Positions 23,977-31,950 of a stretch of DNA of 64,000 bases are shown piece after piece; within the stretch, counting starts at the first letter, position 1, and each line of letters opens with the position of its first letter. Both the position numbers and the translations under genes were made by a program. The DNA comes from Streptomyces koelreuteriae (GTDB taxonomy: Bacteria > Actinomycetota > Actinomycetes > Streptomycetales > Streptomycetaceae), in the NCBI RefSeq assembly GCF_018604545.1, contig NZ_CP075896.1, positions 8,432,001 through 8,496,000 of the forward strand. The letters run 5' to 3'. The notes below the pieces were generated by a model, which ran no database searches, was not told where the DNA came from, and worked only from the letters and a program-made list of their open reading frames with translations.

Positions 23977-24957
23977 TCAGACCAAGTCGTCCGGGATGTC
24001 CGCCGCCGCCTCCCCGGGCGCGAGATCCGGCCGCAGCCGCAGCCAGGACGGCTGCCGCAACAGGCCCTCCCGGGTGCGGGCGCTGTAGCGGACCTCGCCG
24101 ACCAAGCGGGGGACGACCCAGTGCGCGCCCGGAGCGCGCGGGGCCGGGTCGAAGGGGCAGATGTCGGTCGCGGCGGCCCGCAGCAGCCCGGCGAGTTCGG
24201 TCCGTTCGGCCTCGCTCCAGCCGGTGCCCACGTTCCCGACGTACCGCAGCCGCCCCGCGACACGCTGCCCGACCAGCACCGCGCCCGGCAGCCCGGTGAG
24301 CCGTCCCTTGCCGGGCTGCCAGCCGCCGACCAGGACGTCCTCGGTGCGCATGTTGCGGATCTTGATCCAGGCCCGGGAGCGCGTCCCCGGTTCGTACACC
24401 GAGTCCAGCCGTTTGCAGACCAGGCCCTCCAGGCCGTGCGCGCGGGTGGCGGCCAGGGCCTCGGCGCCGTGGCCGACCAGTGCGGCCGGGGTCGACCAGG
24501 CGGGTCCGGTGAGCGCGAGGTCCTCCAGCGCCGAGCGGCGTCGCGCGTAGGGGAGCCGGATCAGCGCCTGGTCCTTCAGGTGCATCAGGTCGAAGAGCAC
24601 GAGGTGGACCGGGACCTCCGCGGCTCGCCGCGCCGCCCTGGCGGGTGCGTGGGCCAGGCCCATCCGGGACTGGAGCAACTGGAAGTTCGCGCGGCCCTGT
24701 TCGTCCAGGGCCAGGATCTCCCCGTCCAGCACGGCGGGCATGGGCCCGAGCGCGGTGCCCAGCGGCCCCAGTTCGGGATACGCGGCCGTGATGTCCTCCC
24801 CGGAGCGGGCCCGCAGCAGCACGCTGCCGTCCCCGGGGAGATAGACCACCACACGCTGGCCGTCCTGCTTGGTCTCGTACGCCCAGCGCGCGTCCTGAGC
24901 GGCGGGCGGCAGGGTGCCGGGCGTGGCGAGCATGGGCGGGATCAGCGGCAGGTCCAC
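23977..24957 (-). CDS. ATP-dependent DNA ligase (LigD ligase-domain type)
   Basis: A 326-residue ligase with only the adenylation and OB-fold domains. The nucleotidyl-binding lysine is in ETKQDGQR (K30); further motifs are LDGEILALDE, LEGLVCKRLDS and RAWIKIRN. Polymerase and nuclease domains of full LigD are absent and no Ku gene is adjacent. Actinobacteria often keep several such stand-alone ligases for repair. GTG 24957 lacks a clear ribosome site; conserved sequence starts within the first ten residues, so this start is close. Confidence 0.9.
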   Translation of the reverse strand: MDLPLIPPMLATPGTLPPAAQDARWAYETKQDGQRVVVYLPGDGSVLLRARSGEDITAAYPELGPLGTALGPMPAVLDGEILALDEQGRANFQLLQSRMGLAHAPARAARRAAEVPVHLVLFDLMHLKDQALIRLPYARRRSALEDLALTGPAWSTPAALVGHGAEALAATRAHGLEGLVCKRLDSVYEPGTRSRAWIKIRNMRTEDVLVGGWQPGKGRLTGLPGAVLVGQRVAGRLRYVGNVGTGWSEAERTELAGLLRAAATDICPFDPAPRAPGAHWVVPRLVGEVRYSARTREGLLRQPSWLRLRPDLAPGEAAADIPDDLV

Positions 24958-25116
24958 GGGGTGAGGTGTGGACGCACCGGGGCGCGGTCACGCGCGTTCT
25001 CCGCGTCTTTCGCCTGAACGGCGTCGATGTCCGGCGGTGTGGTCTGCCCGGCCGCCGCGATCCGGCTCCTGGAGTGATTTACTTGAGTTACGCAACGAGA
25101 TGGTAAAGTGGCTCCC

Positions 25117-25632
25117 ATGTCCACACCACCGCTCCCCGACGTCCCCTCCCCGGAAGTGATCGAGATCGAGCGTGCGCTCACCCGTATCACGTACCTGAGC
25201 ACGCGCGCCCGCCAGCACGAGCGGCTGATGGCCCTGGCGGGCGTGCCGCTCGACCGGGCCGCCGTCGCGCTGCTGCGGCAGGTCGCCGACTCCGAGCCGC
25301 TGCGGCCGGGGGAACTCGCCGCGCGGCTGGGTGTGGAAGCCTCGCACGTCACGCGCACGGTGCAGCAGTTGCAGAAGTCCGGCTACGTCACCCGCGTCCC
25401 CGACCCCGACGACCGGCGCGCCCAGCGCATCGAGCTCACCGACGCCGGCCGGCAGGCCATCGCCAAGGTCCGCGAGGCCGGCGTCCGCGGCATGCAGATG
25501 GCCCTGTCCGACTGGTCGCCCGAGGAGCTGCGGCAGCTCGCCGGCCTCTTCCACCGCATGGTCGACGACTTCCTCGCCCACGCCGTCGAGGAGGAGCCCG
25601 AGCCGCAGACCGCGCCGGTGGGCGGCCCTTGA
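25117..25632 (+). CDS. MarR-family transcriptional regulator
   Basis: A 171-residue winged-helix regulator. ATG 25117 is preferred, with GTG 25108 three codons upstream as an alternative; neither has a good ribosome site. The core is LRPGELAARLGVEASHVTRTVQQLQKSGYVTRVPDPDDRRAQRIELT, followed by dimerisation helices. The upstream 40 bases are unusually AT-rich (TTACTTGAGTTACG...GGTAAAGT) and probably hold promoter and operator. It converges on the MFS gene, which it may or may not control. Confidence 0.87.
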   Translation: MSTPPLPDVPSPEVIEIERALTRITYLSTRARQHERLMALAGVPLDRAAVALLRQVADSEPLRPGELAARLGVEASHVTRTVQQLQKSGYVTRVPDPDDRRAQRIELTDAGRQAIAKVREAGVRGMQMALSDWSPEELRQLAGLFHRMVDDFLAHAVEEEPEPQTAPVGGP

Positions 25633-25665
25633 TCCAGGCTGCCGTGGGTCGCGTCTGATGACAGG

Positions 25666-26859
25666 TCACCGTGCGGCCGGGTCCCGCGGATCCGACCGCT
25701 CGGCGACCGAGGGGCCCGGCGGCGAGGGCTCGCGCAGTCGGCACAGCAGGAGGCGGCCCAGTGCGGGCAGCGCGATCAGTGGGAGTAGCGCCGTCCGAAG
25801 GGACGTCGCGTCGGCCAGGGCTCCGATCGCGGGGGCGGCGAGGCCGCCGACGCTCACGGTCAGGCCCAGCGTGACACCGCTCGCGGTGCCCACGCGCCGG
25901 GGCAGAAAGTCCTGGCCCAGAGTGATGTGCAGCGAGAACGGCACGTACAGGCCCGCCGACGTCAGCGCGACGAACGGATACACCGCGGGCCCGGGAACCA
26001 GGACCAGACCGGCCACGGCCAGGACGGTCAGGGCGTACGACCGGCGCACCACCGCCATCCGCCCGTACCGCTCGGCCAGCCTGCCCCCGGCCAGCGTGCC
26101 CACCGCGCCACCGGCGTAGAGCACGAACAGCGCCGCCGTACCGGCCGCCTCCCCACCCCCGGTGCGCTCCCGCACATACAGGGAGACGAACGCGCTCAGG
26201 CCGACGAACACGACCGAGCGGCACACCACAGCCCCGGACATCCGCAGGAACGACGCCCAGTCGTCCCGGCCCTCGGCGACGGACGCGCCGCCGCCCTCGC
26301 CCCAGGACCCGGCCGAGCGCACCGCCGCCGCGCACAGGGCCGCGCCCGCCAGGGCGGGGACGACCAGGAGAGGTGAGGCGTCCAGCCCGCCCGTGGCCAC
26401 CACGGCGAAGACCAGCAGGGGTGCCAGGGCGAAACCGGCGTTGCCGCCGAAGGAGAACCAGCTCATCCCCGTGTGCCGACCGCGCGCGACGGCCCGCGCC
26501 ACCCGGGCGGCCTCCGGATGGTAGGCGGCCACACCGACCCCCGACACGGCGACCGCCGCCAGGGTCAGCGCGTAGGAGCCGGTCACGCCGCTCAGCGCCA
26601 CGCCGGCCCCGGCCGTCAGCGCGCTGAGCGGCAGCAGCCACGGCATCGCCCGCCGGTCGGTGAGCACCCCGAACAGCGGCTGCACCAGCGACGACAGCAG
26701 CGAGGCCGCCAGGACGACACCCGAAGCGGCGGCATAGGAGTAGGCGCGCTCGGCGACGAAGTACGGCACCAGAGCGGCCACGGCTCCCTGGTACACGTCC
26801 ACGCAGGCGTGCCCCAGGGACATCAACAGGACGGGTCGGTCGCGTCTCGAAGCGGTCAT
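25666..26859 (-). CDS. MFS efflux transporter (fosmidomycin-resistance-like)
   Basis: A 397-residue membrane protein with about 12 transmembrane helices. ATG 26859 has GAGGA ten bases upstream; ATG 26886 is an alternative nine codons earlier. Typical segments: SLGHACVDVYQGAVAALVPYF at the start, FGVLTDRRAMPWLLP in the first cytoplasmic loop, and GRLAERYGRMAVVRRSYAL in the middle loop. The opening resembles the Fsr fosmidomycin-resistance group. It is divergent from an AraC-type regulator, which suggests control by that protein. Substrate unknown. Confidence 0.9.
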   Translation of the reverse strand: MTASRRDRPVLLMSLGHACVDVYQGAVAALVPYFVAERAYSYAAASGVVLAASLLSSLVQPLFGVLTDRRAMPWLLPLSALTAGAGVALSGVTGSYALTLAAVAVSGVGVAAYHPEAARVARAVARGRHTGMSWFSFGGNAGFALAPLLVFAVVATGGLDASPLLVVPALAGAALCAAAVRSAGSWGEGGGASVAEGRDDWASFLRMSGAVVCRSVVFVGLSAFVSLYVRERTGGGEAAGTAALFVLYAGGAVGTLAGGRLAERYGRMAVVRRSYALTVLAVAGLVLVPGPAVYPFVALTSAGLYVPFSLHITLGQDFLPRRVGTASGVTLGLTVSVGGLAAPAIGALADATSLRTALLPLIALPALGRLLLCRLREPSPPGPSVAERSDPRDPAAR

Positions 26860-26897
26860 CCGGCGATCGTCCTCGGCGGCACGCATGGCCCGCTTCC

Positions 26898-26903
26898 GAT
26901 AAT
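26898..26903 (+). promoter_or_regulatory. -10 element for a leaderless AraC transcript
   Basis: GATAAT lies 10 bases upstream of the GTG start at 26914. Transcription would begin at or very near the start codon, and no ribosome site is present, so the regulator mRNA is probably leaderless. Confidence 0.45.
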
Positions 26904-26913
26904 CTGCCCGACT

Positions 26914-27660
26914 GTGCCGAACATCCGCCACACCCCCGAGGCGCCGACCCGCGCCCAGCGGCTGACCGCCGGAGACCGTATCGACGCGCACCGGCACGAC
27001 GACCACCAGATCGTCTACGCGGGCGCAGGCGTCGTCGCCGTCACCACCGACTCTGGCACCTGGTTCGCGCCCGGCACCCGCGCCATCTGGGTTCCCGCCG
27101 GCACCGTGCACGCCCACCGCGCCCACGGCCGCCTCGACCTGCACCTGGTCGGCCTGCCCGCCGACGACAACCCCCTCGGCCTGGACCACCCCGCCGTCCT
27201 CGCCGTCAGCCCGCTGCTGCGCGAGCTGATCCTCGCCTACACCCGCGACCCCGGCGACGACAGCCCCGAGCGTCGCCGGCTGCGCGCCGTCCTGCGCGAT
27301 CAGCTACGCCACTCGCCGCAGCAGCCCCTGCGCCTGCCCACGCCCGCCGATCCCCGGCTGGCCGCCGTCTGCGCGCTCGTGCACGCCGACCCCGCCGACG
27401 CCCGTACCCTCGCCGCGCTCGGCGCCGCCACCGGGGTGGGGGAGCGCACCCTGAGCCGGCTCTTCCGCGCCGAGTTCGGCATGACCTTCCCGCAGTGGCG
27501 CACGCAGTCGCGGCTCTACCACGCCCTGCGGATGCTGGCCGACGGCCTGCCCGTCACGACCGTCGCCCACCGCTGCGGCTGGTCCTCCGCCAGCGCGTTC
27601 ATCGACGTCTTCCGCCGCTCGTTCGGCTACACCCCGGGCGCCCACAACCGCCGCGGCTGA
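26914..27660 (+). CDS. AraC-family regulator with N-terminal cupin
   Basis: A 248-residue regulator. The N-terminal cupin sensor holds DAHRHDDHQIVYAGAGVV and WFAPGTRAIWVPAGTVHAHRAHG. The C-terminal double helix-turn-helix reads LGAATGVGERTLSRLFRAEFGMTFPQWRTQSRLYHALRMLADG and CGWSSASAFIDVFRRSFGYTPG. GTG 26914 is the first codon giving the expected cupin start. It is divergent from the MFS gene, an arrangement typical of local control of efflux. Confidence 0.9.
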   Translation: MPNIRHTPEAPTRAQRLTAGDRIDAHRHDDHQIVYAGAGVVAVTTDSGTWFAPGTRAIWVPAGTVHAHRAHGRLDLHLVGLPADDNPLGLDHPAVLAVSPLLRELILAYTRDPGDDSPERRRLRAVLRDQLRHSPQQPLRLPTPADPRLAAVCALVHADPADARTLAALGAATGVGERTLSRLFRAEFGMTFPQWRTQSRLYHALRMLADGLPVTTVAHRCGWSSASAFIDVFRRSFGYTPGAHNRRG

Positions 27661-27688
27661 CCTGGCGAACCCCGGTCCGGCCACCCCT

Positions 27689-27702
27689 TTACCGCCCGGT
27701 AA
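27689..27702 (+). promoter_or_regulatory. Palindrome overlapping a -10 element before the DoxX-like gene
   Basis: TTACCG-CC-CGGTAA is a perfect 6-bp palindrome with a 2-base centre whose right arm runs into TAATAT (27700-27705), a good -10 sequence. A repressor bound here would block transcription of the DoxX-like/peroxiredoxin pair. Confidence 0.45.
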
Positions 27703-27733
27703 TATCGCGCGGCAGGCCATCAGAGGAGGAACC

Positions 27734-28114
27734 GTGTCCCGGTCCGAACGCTCGCCCCTACTGCTCGCCGGCCTGCTGGCCGCCGCGGGGGTAGCCCACT
27801 TCGCCGCCCCACGCTCGTTCGACGCGACCATTCCGCGCGCTCTGCCGGGCACGCCCCGGACCTGGACCTACGCCAGCGGCGTCGCCGAGCTGGCGCTGGC
27901 CGCGGGCCTGGCCGCGCCCCGTACCCGCAAGGCGGCCGCGCTGGCCACGACGGCCTTCTTCGTCGGGGTGTTCCCCGCCAATGTGAAGATGGCCGCCGAC
28001 TGGCGCCACCGCCCCACGCCGCAGAAGGCCGCCGCCTTCGGACGCCTGCCCCTGCAGGTGCCGCTCGTGCTCTGGGCCCGCGGCGTCGCACGGAACGCGG
28101 AGGGCCGGTCGTGA
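27734..28114 (+). CDS. DoxX-like small membrane protein
   Basis: A 126-residue protein with about four hydrophobic helices (LLLAGLLAAAGVAHFAAP, ASGVAELALAAGLAAP, AAALATTAFFVGVFPANVKMA, LPLQVPLVLWARGV). GTG 27734 follows AGGAGGAA. The pattern resembles DoxX-like proteins, which in other actinobacteria join membrane complexes that handle thiol or oxidative stress. Its stop overlaps the peroxiredoxin start (GTGA), supporting an oxidative-stress link. Exact role unknown. Confidence 0.8.
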   Translation: MSRSERSPLLLAGLLAAAGVAHFAAPRSFDATIPRALPGTPRTWTYASGVAELALAAGLAAPRTRKAAALATTAFFVGVFPANVKMAADWRHRPTPQKAAAFGRLPLQVPLVLWARGVARNAEGRS

Positions 28115-28578
28115 GCGCGCGCGTCGAGACCGGGGACAAGGTCGAGGACTTCGAGCTGCCCGACGAGACCGGAACCCTCCGCAGCCTGTCCGGGCTGCTC
28201 GCCGAGGGCCCGGTCGTGCTCTTCTTCTACCCGGCCGCCCTGACCCCCGGCTGCACCGCCCAGGCCTGCCACTTCCGCGACCTCACCGCCGAGTTCGCCG
28301 CCGCCGGCGCACGCCCCGTCGGCATCAGTGGGGACACCGTCGAGCGGCAGCAGGAGTTCGCCGGAGCGCACTCCCTCGGCATGCCCCTGCTGTCCGACGC
28401 CGACGGCACGGTCCGCGAGCGGTTCGGCGTGAAGCGCGGCTTCTCCCTGGCCCCCACCAAGCGGACCACGTTCGTCATCGCACAGGACCAGACCGTCCTC
28501 GACGTCGTCCGCAGCGAGCTGCGCATGAACGCCCATGCCGACCGGGCGCTCGCCGCCCTGCGCGCTCACCGGAGCTGA
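28111..28578 (+). CDS. BCP-type peroxiredoxin
   Basis: A 155-residue thiol peroxidase. The peroxidatic cysteine is C48 in TPGCTAQAC, with a candidate resolving cysteine at C53, the spacing of many BCP/PrxQ enzymes. FFYPAALTPG and LPLLSD-like segments (MPLLSDADG) complete the fold. It would reduce hydrogen peroxide or alkyl peroxides in the cytoplasm using thioredoxin-type donors. GTG 28111 overlaps the preceding stop by four bases, so it is co-translated with the DoxX-like protein. Confidence 0.92.
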   Translation: MSARVETGDKVEDFELPDETGTLRSLSGLLAEGPVVLFFYPAALTPGCTAQACHFRDLTAEFAAAGARPVGISGDTVERQQEFAGAHSLGMPLLSDADGTVRERFGVKRGFSLAPTKRTTFVIAQDQTVLDVVRSELRMNAHADRALAALRAHRS

Positions 28579-28638
28579 CACCGTCACGAATGATGCGCCG
28601 CGGTTGATAGCGGGCGGTAAAGGGATGATCCTGGACGA

Positions 28639-30981
28639 ATGGAGGACGCCTCCGCTGCTGCGATCATCGACGCCCGCGGCATTGTGACGGGGTGGAGCGA
28701 GGGTGCCCGGAGGCTGACCGGCCATCCCGCCGAGGAGACCGTGGGCCGGGCCGTACGGGAGCTGCTCGCCGAGGACGTGCCGCCCGAGGCGGTGTCGGCA
28801 CTGTCCGGCACCGTCATGGTGCGCCACCGCGAGGGCTATCTGGTCGGGCTCCGCGTCCGGGGATGCGCCGTGACGGGCCCGGACGGCGAGGCGGGCGGAT
28901 TCGTCGTCACCGCCGAGCCCCCCGGCAGCGCCGAGACGTCCCTGGCCGGGCAGGCCTTCCAGCAGGCCTCCATGTCGATGTCCGTCTTCGACACCAGCCA
29001 GCGCTATCTGCGGCTCAACGAAGCGGCCTGCCATGTGATGGGCGTGCCCGAGGAGACCCTGCTCGGCCGGCCCTTCCCGGAGACCGTCGAGGAGGCCGAG
29101 CACAGCAAGGGCTTCAACTGGCATCTGCGGCATGTCTCCGACACGGGCAGGCCGGTGCGCTACGAGAGCTTCACAGGCGCGCCGTCCCTGAACCGGGAGC
29201 ACGCCTGGAGCATCGAGATGTGGCCCGTCCGGGACGACTCCGGCGAGGTCATGGGCACCGCCCTCGCCGCCTTCGACAGCACCGAGCAGTACTGGGCACG
29301 GCAGCGACTGGCCCTGCTGAACGAGGCCGCGGCCACCATCGGCACCACCCTGGACGTGGTGCGCACCGCCGAGGAACTGATCGAGGTCGTGGTGCCCCGG
29401 TTCGCCGACTTCGCCAGCGTGGACCTGTTCGACTGGGTCCTCGGCGCGGAGGAGTCGCCGACCGTGCCCACCGAGGAGATCGTGCTGCGCCGCGTCGCCC
29501 ACGGCTCCCACACCGAAGGCACCCCGGAGGCCGCCGTCCGCCTCGGCGAGGTGGACGTCTACCCCGGCTTCTCGCCCATCGCCCGCGCGATGCGGGAGGG
29601 CCGCGCCATCCTCAGCCAGGCGGGGGAGCCGTCGTTCATGCGGTGGGTCGCCGAGCGCAACACGCGCGCCCCGCAAGGACGCCCCTACCGCAAGGGCGTC
29701 CATTCGATGATGGCCGTGCCGCTGCGGGCCCGCGGCACCACCCTCGGCGTCGCCGTGGCCGTGCGCATCACGCAGCCCGACGACTACGCCGCCGACGACG
29801 CCGTCTTCGCCGAGGAACTCGCCAGCCGGGCCGCGGTCTGCGTCGACAACGCCCGGCGCTTCGCCCGGGAACGCACCACCGCGCTGGCCCTCCAGCACAG
29901 CCTGCTGCCGAGAGGGCTGCCCGGCCAGGCCGCCGTCCAGGTCGCCCACCGCTATCTGCCCTCCGGCTCCGCGGCCGGCATCGGCGGCGACTGGTTCGAC
30001 GTCATCCCGCTCTCCGGCAGCCGGGTCGCGCTGGTCGTCGGGGACGTCGTGGGCCACGGCATCCCCTCCTCGGCGACCATGGGCCGGCTGGTCACGGCCG
30101 TACGCACCCTCGCCGACGTCGACCTGCCGCCCGACGAACTCCTCACCCACCTGGACGACCTCGTCACCCATCTCGCCTCGGACGACGAGGGCGACGAGGT
30201 CGCGGAACTCGGCGCGACCTGCCTCTACGCCGTCTACGACCCCGTCACACGCCGGCTGAACCTGGCCGCCGCCGGGCACCCCGCCCCCGCCCTGGTGCTG
30301 CCCGACGGATCCGCCCGGCTGATCCCCATGAGCGCGGGGCCCCCGCTGGGCGTCGGAGGGCTGCCGTTCGAGGCGACGGAGCTCCAACTGCCCGAGGGAT
30401 CCGTCGTCGCCCTCTACACCGACGGACTCATCGAGGACCGCGACCGCGACGTCGACCACGCCACCGACGAGCTGTGCCGCGCCCTGACCGTGCCCGCCGA
30501 CTCGCTCGACGCCCTCTGCGACACCGTGCTGAAGGCCGTACTGCCCGAGGAGCCCAGCGACGACGTGGCGCTGCTGCTGGCCCGCACCCGGGCGCTGGGC
30601 GCGGACCAGGTCGCCACCTGGGACGTCACACCGGACCCCGCGCAGGTGGCGATCACCCGGCAGGCCGCCACCGACCAGCTCACCGCGTGGGGGCTGGACG
30701 AGACGGCCTTCGTCACCGAACTGGTCGTCAGCGAACTGGTCACCAACGCCATCCGGTACGGCGCTCCGCCCATCCAGCTCCGACTGATCCGCGACCAGAC
30801 CCTCATCTGCGAGGTGTCCGACGGCAGTTCGACCTCCCCGCACCTGCGGCGCGCCCACCAGGACGACGAGGGCGGGCGCGGACTGCTGCTGGTCGCCCAG
30901 CTCACCCAGCGCTGGGGCAGCCGGCAGACCACCAGGGGCAAGACCATCTGGTGCGAGCAGTCACTCACACCACTGTTCTGA
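28639..30981 (+). CDS. PAS-PAS-GAF-PP2C(SpoIIE)-ATPase signalling protein
   Basis: A 780-residue multidomain regulator. Two PAS-like domains (about 1-85 and 100-215) are followed by a GAF domain (about 235-395, GVHSMMAVPLRARGTTLG), a PP2C/SpoIIE phosphatase (about 420-620, GIGGDWFDVIPL, VGDVVGHGIPSSATMG, ALYTDGLIEDRD, SDDVALLLAR) and a C-terminal RsbW-like ATPase (about 640-778, VVSELVTNAIRYG, GGRGLLLVAQL). It thus combines the phosphatase that activates STAS proteins and a kinase-type domain. It probably senses a small molecule or redox signal and acts on partner-switching modules. No membrane helix is seen. Confidence 0.94.
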   Translation: MEDASAAAIIDARGIVTGWSEGARRLTGHPAEETVGRAVRELLAEDVPPEAVSALSGTVMVRHREGYLVGLRVRGCAVTGPDGEAGGFVVTAEPPGSAETSLAGQAFQQASMSMSVFDTSQRYLRLNEAACHVMGVPEETLLGRPFPETVEEAEHSKGFNWHLRHVSDTGRPVRYESFTGAPSLNREHAWSIEMWPVRDDSGEVMGTALAAFDSTEQYWARQRLALLNEAAATIGTTLDVVRTAEELIEVVVPRFADFASVDLFDWVLGAEESPTVPTEEIVLRRVAHGSHTEGTPEAAVRLGEVDVYPGFSPIARAMREGRAILSQAGEPSFMRWVAERNTRAPQGRPYRKGVHSMMAVPLRARGTTLGVAVAVRITQPDDYAADDAVFAEELASRAAVCVDNARRFARERTTALALQHSLLPRGLPGQAAVQVAHRYLPSGSAAGIGGDWFDVIPLSGSRVALVVGDVVGHGIPSSATMGRLVTAVRTLADVDLPPDELLTHLDDLVTHLASDDEGDEVAELGATCLYAVYDPVTRRLNLAAAGHPAPALVLPDGSARLIPMSAGPPLGVGGLPFEATELQLPEGSVVALYTDGLIEDRDRDVDHATDELCRALTVPADSLDALCDTVLKAVLPEEPSDDVALLLARTRALGADQVATWDVTPDPAQVAITRQAATDQLTAWGLDETAFVTELVVSELVTNAIRYGAPPIQLRLIRDQTLICEVSDGSSTSPHLRRAHQDDEGGRGLLLVAQLTQRWGSRQTTRGKTIWCEQSLTPLF

Positions 30982-31015
30982 CCACGGCCGTCGGCCCGTC
31001 CGGCCCGCGTGCCCG

Positions 31016-31846
31016 TCAGAACTCCTCGTGCACCTCGGGGTCCCCGCCCACCCGCCGGTGCGCCCGGTCGGCGACGGCAGCCAGCTCGTCCTCGCTCAGC
31101 TCGAAGCCGAAGACGTCGAGGTTCGCGCGCTGCCGCTCAGGGTTCGCCGACTTCGGGATCGGCACTGCGCCCAGCTGCGTGTGCCAGCGCAGGACCACCT
31201 GCCCGGCCGACACCCCGTGCGCCTCGGCGATCCGTGCCACGGCCGGGTCGTCCAGCAGGGGCGTGCCCCGGCCCAGCGGACTCCAGCTCTCGGTGACGAT
31301 GTTCTTGCCCGCGTGGAAGGCGCGCAGCTCTTCCTGCGGCAGGAAGGGGTGCAGCTCGATCTGGTTCACCGAGGGCAGGACACCGGTCTCCTTCTCCAGC
31401 CGCTCGATGTGCCCGGCCGTGAAGTTGGAGACCCCGATCGAGCGGACGAGCCCCTCCTCGCGCAGCTTGATCATGGCCTTCCAGGAGTCGACGTACCGGT
31501 CCACGCGCGGCAGCGGCCAGTGGATCAGGTACAGGTCGACATACTCCAGGCCCAGGCGGGCCCGGGACTCCTCGAACGAGGCGAGGGTCTCCTCGTAGCC
31601 GTGGTGCCGTCCGGGGAGCTTCGTCGTCACGACGATCTCCTCGCGCGGCACCACGCCGGAGGCCACACCACGGCCCACCCCCGTCTCGTTGCGGTAGTTC
31701 GTCGCCGTGTCGATCAGGCGGTAGCCCGCCTCCAGGGCCGAGAGCACCGCCTGCTGCGCCTCGTCGTCGCCCAGCGGCCAGGTGCCGAGGCCCAGGGCGG
31801 GGAGCGCCGTACCGTCGTTGAGTGTGTGCGTCGGGATGCTGATCAC
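31016..31846 (-). CDS. Aldo/keto reductase
   Basis: A 276-residue NADPH-dependent reductase of the 2,5-diketogluconate reductase group. GTG 31846 follows GGGAAGG. Catalytic residues are visible: Asp in GYRLIDTATNYRNE, Tyr in the same segment, Lys in VTTKLPGRHHG and His in LYLIHWPLP. The NADPH site IPKSANPERQRANLDVFGFEL is near the end. Native substrate unknown. It is divergent from the LacI gene by about 100 bases but has no obvious link to fructan use. Confidence 0.93.
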   Translation of the reverse strand: MISIPTHTLNDGTALPALGLGTWPLGDDEAQQAVLSALEAGYRLIDTATNYRNETGVGRGVASGVVPREEIVVTTKLPGRHHGYEETLASFEESRARLGLEYVDLYLIHWPLPRVDRYVDSWKAMIKLREEGLVRSIGVSNFTAGHIERLEKETGVLPSVNQIELHPFLPQEELRAFHAGKNIVTESWSPLGRGTPLLDDPAVARIAEAHGVSAGQVVLRWHTQLGAVPIPKSANPERQRANLDVFGFELSEDELAAVADRAHRRVGGDPEVHEEF

Positions 31847-31950
31847 CGTGGGACCTTCCCGTTGACTGTTGACCGTGTCGTCCTTCCAGCGTCACGGATA
31901 GGGTGGGCGATGATCAACCGGACGGGCGGCGGATGAGGACGGCGGACGGC

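Noticed and set aside
27868..30858. Minus-strand frame of nearly 1000 codons opposite the peroxiredoxin and PAS-PP2C genes
   Set aside because: Gly/Gln/Asp-rich shadow with no domain; the plus-strand domains are unmistakable.
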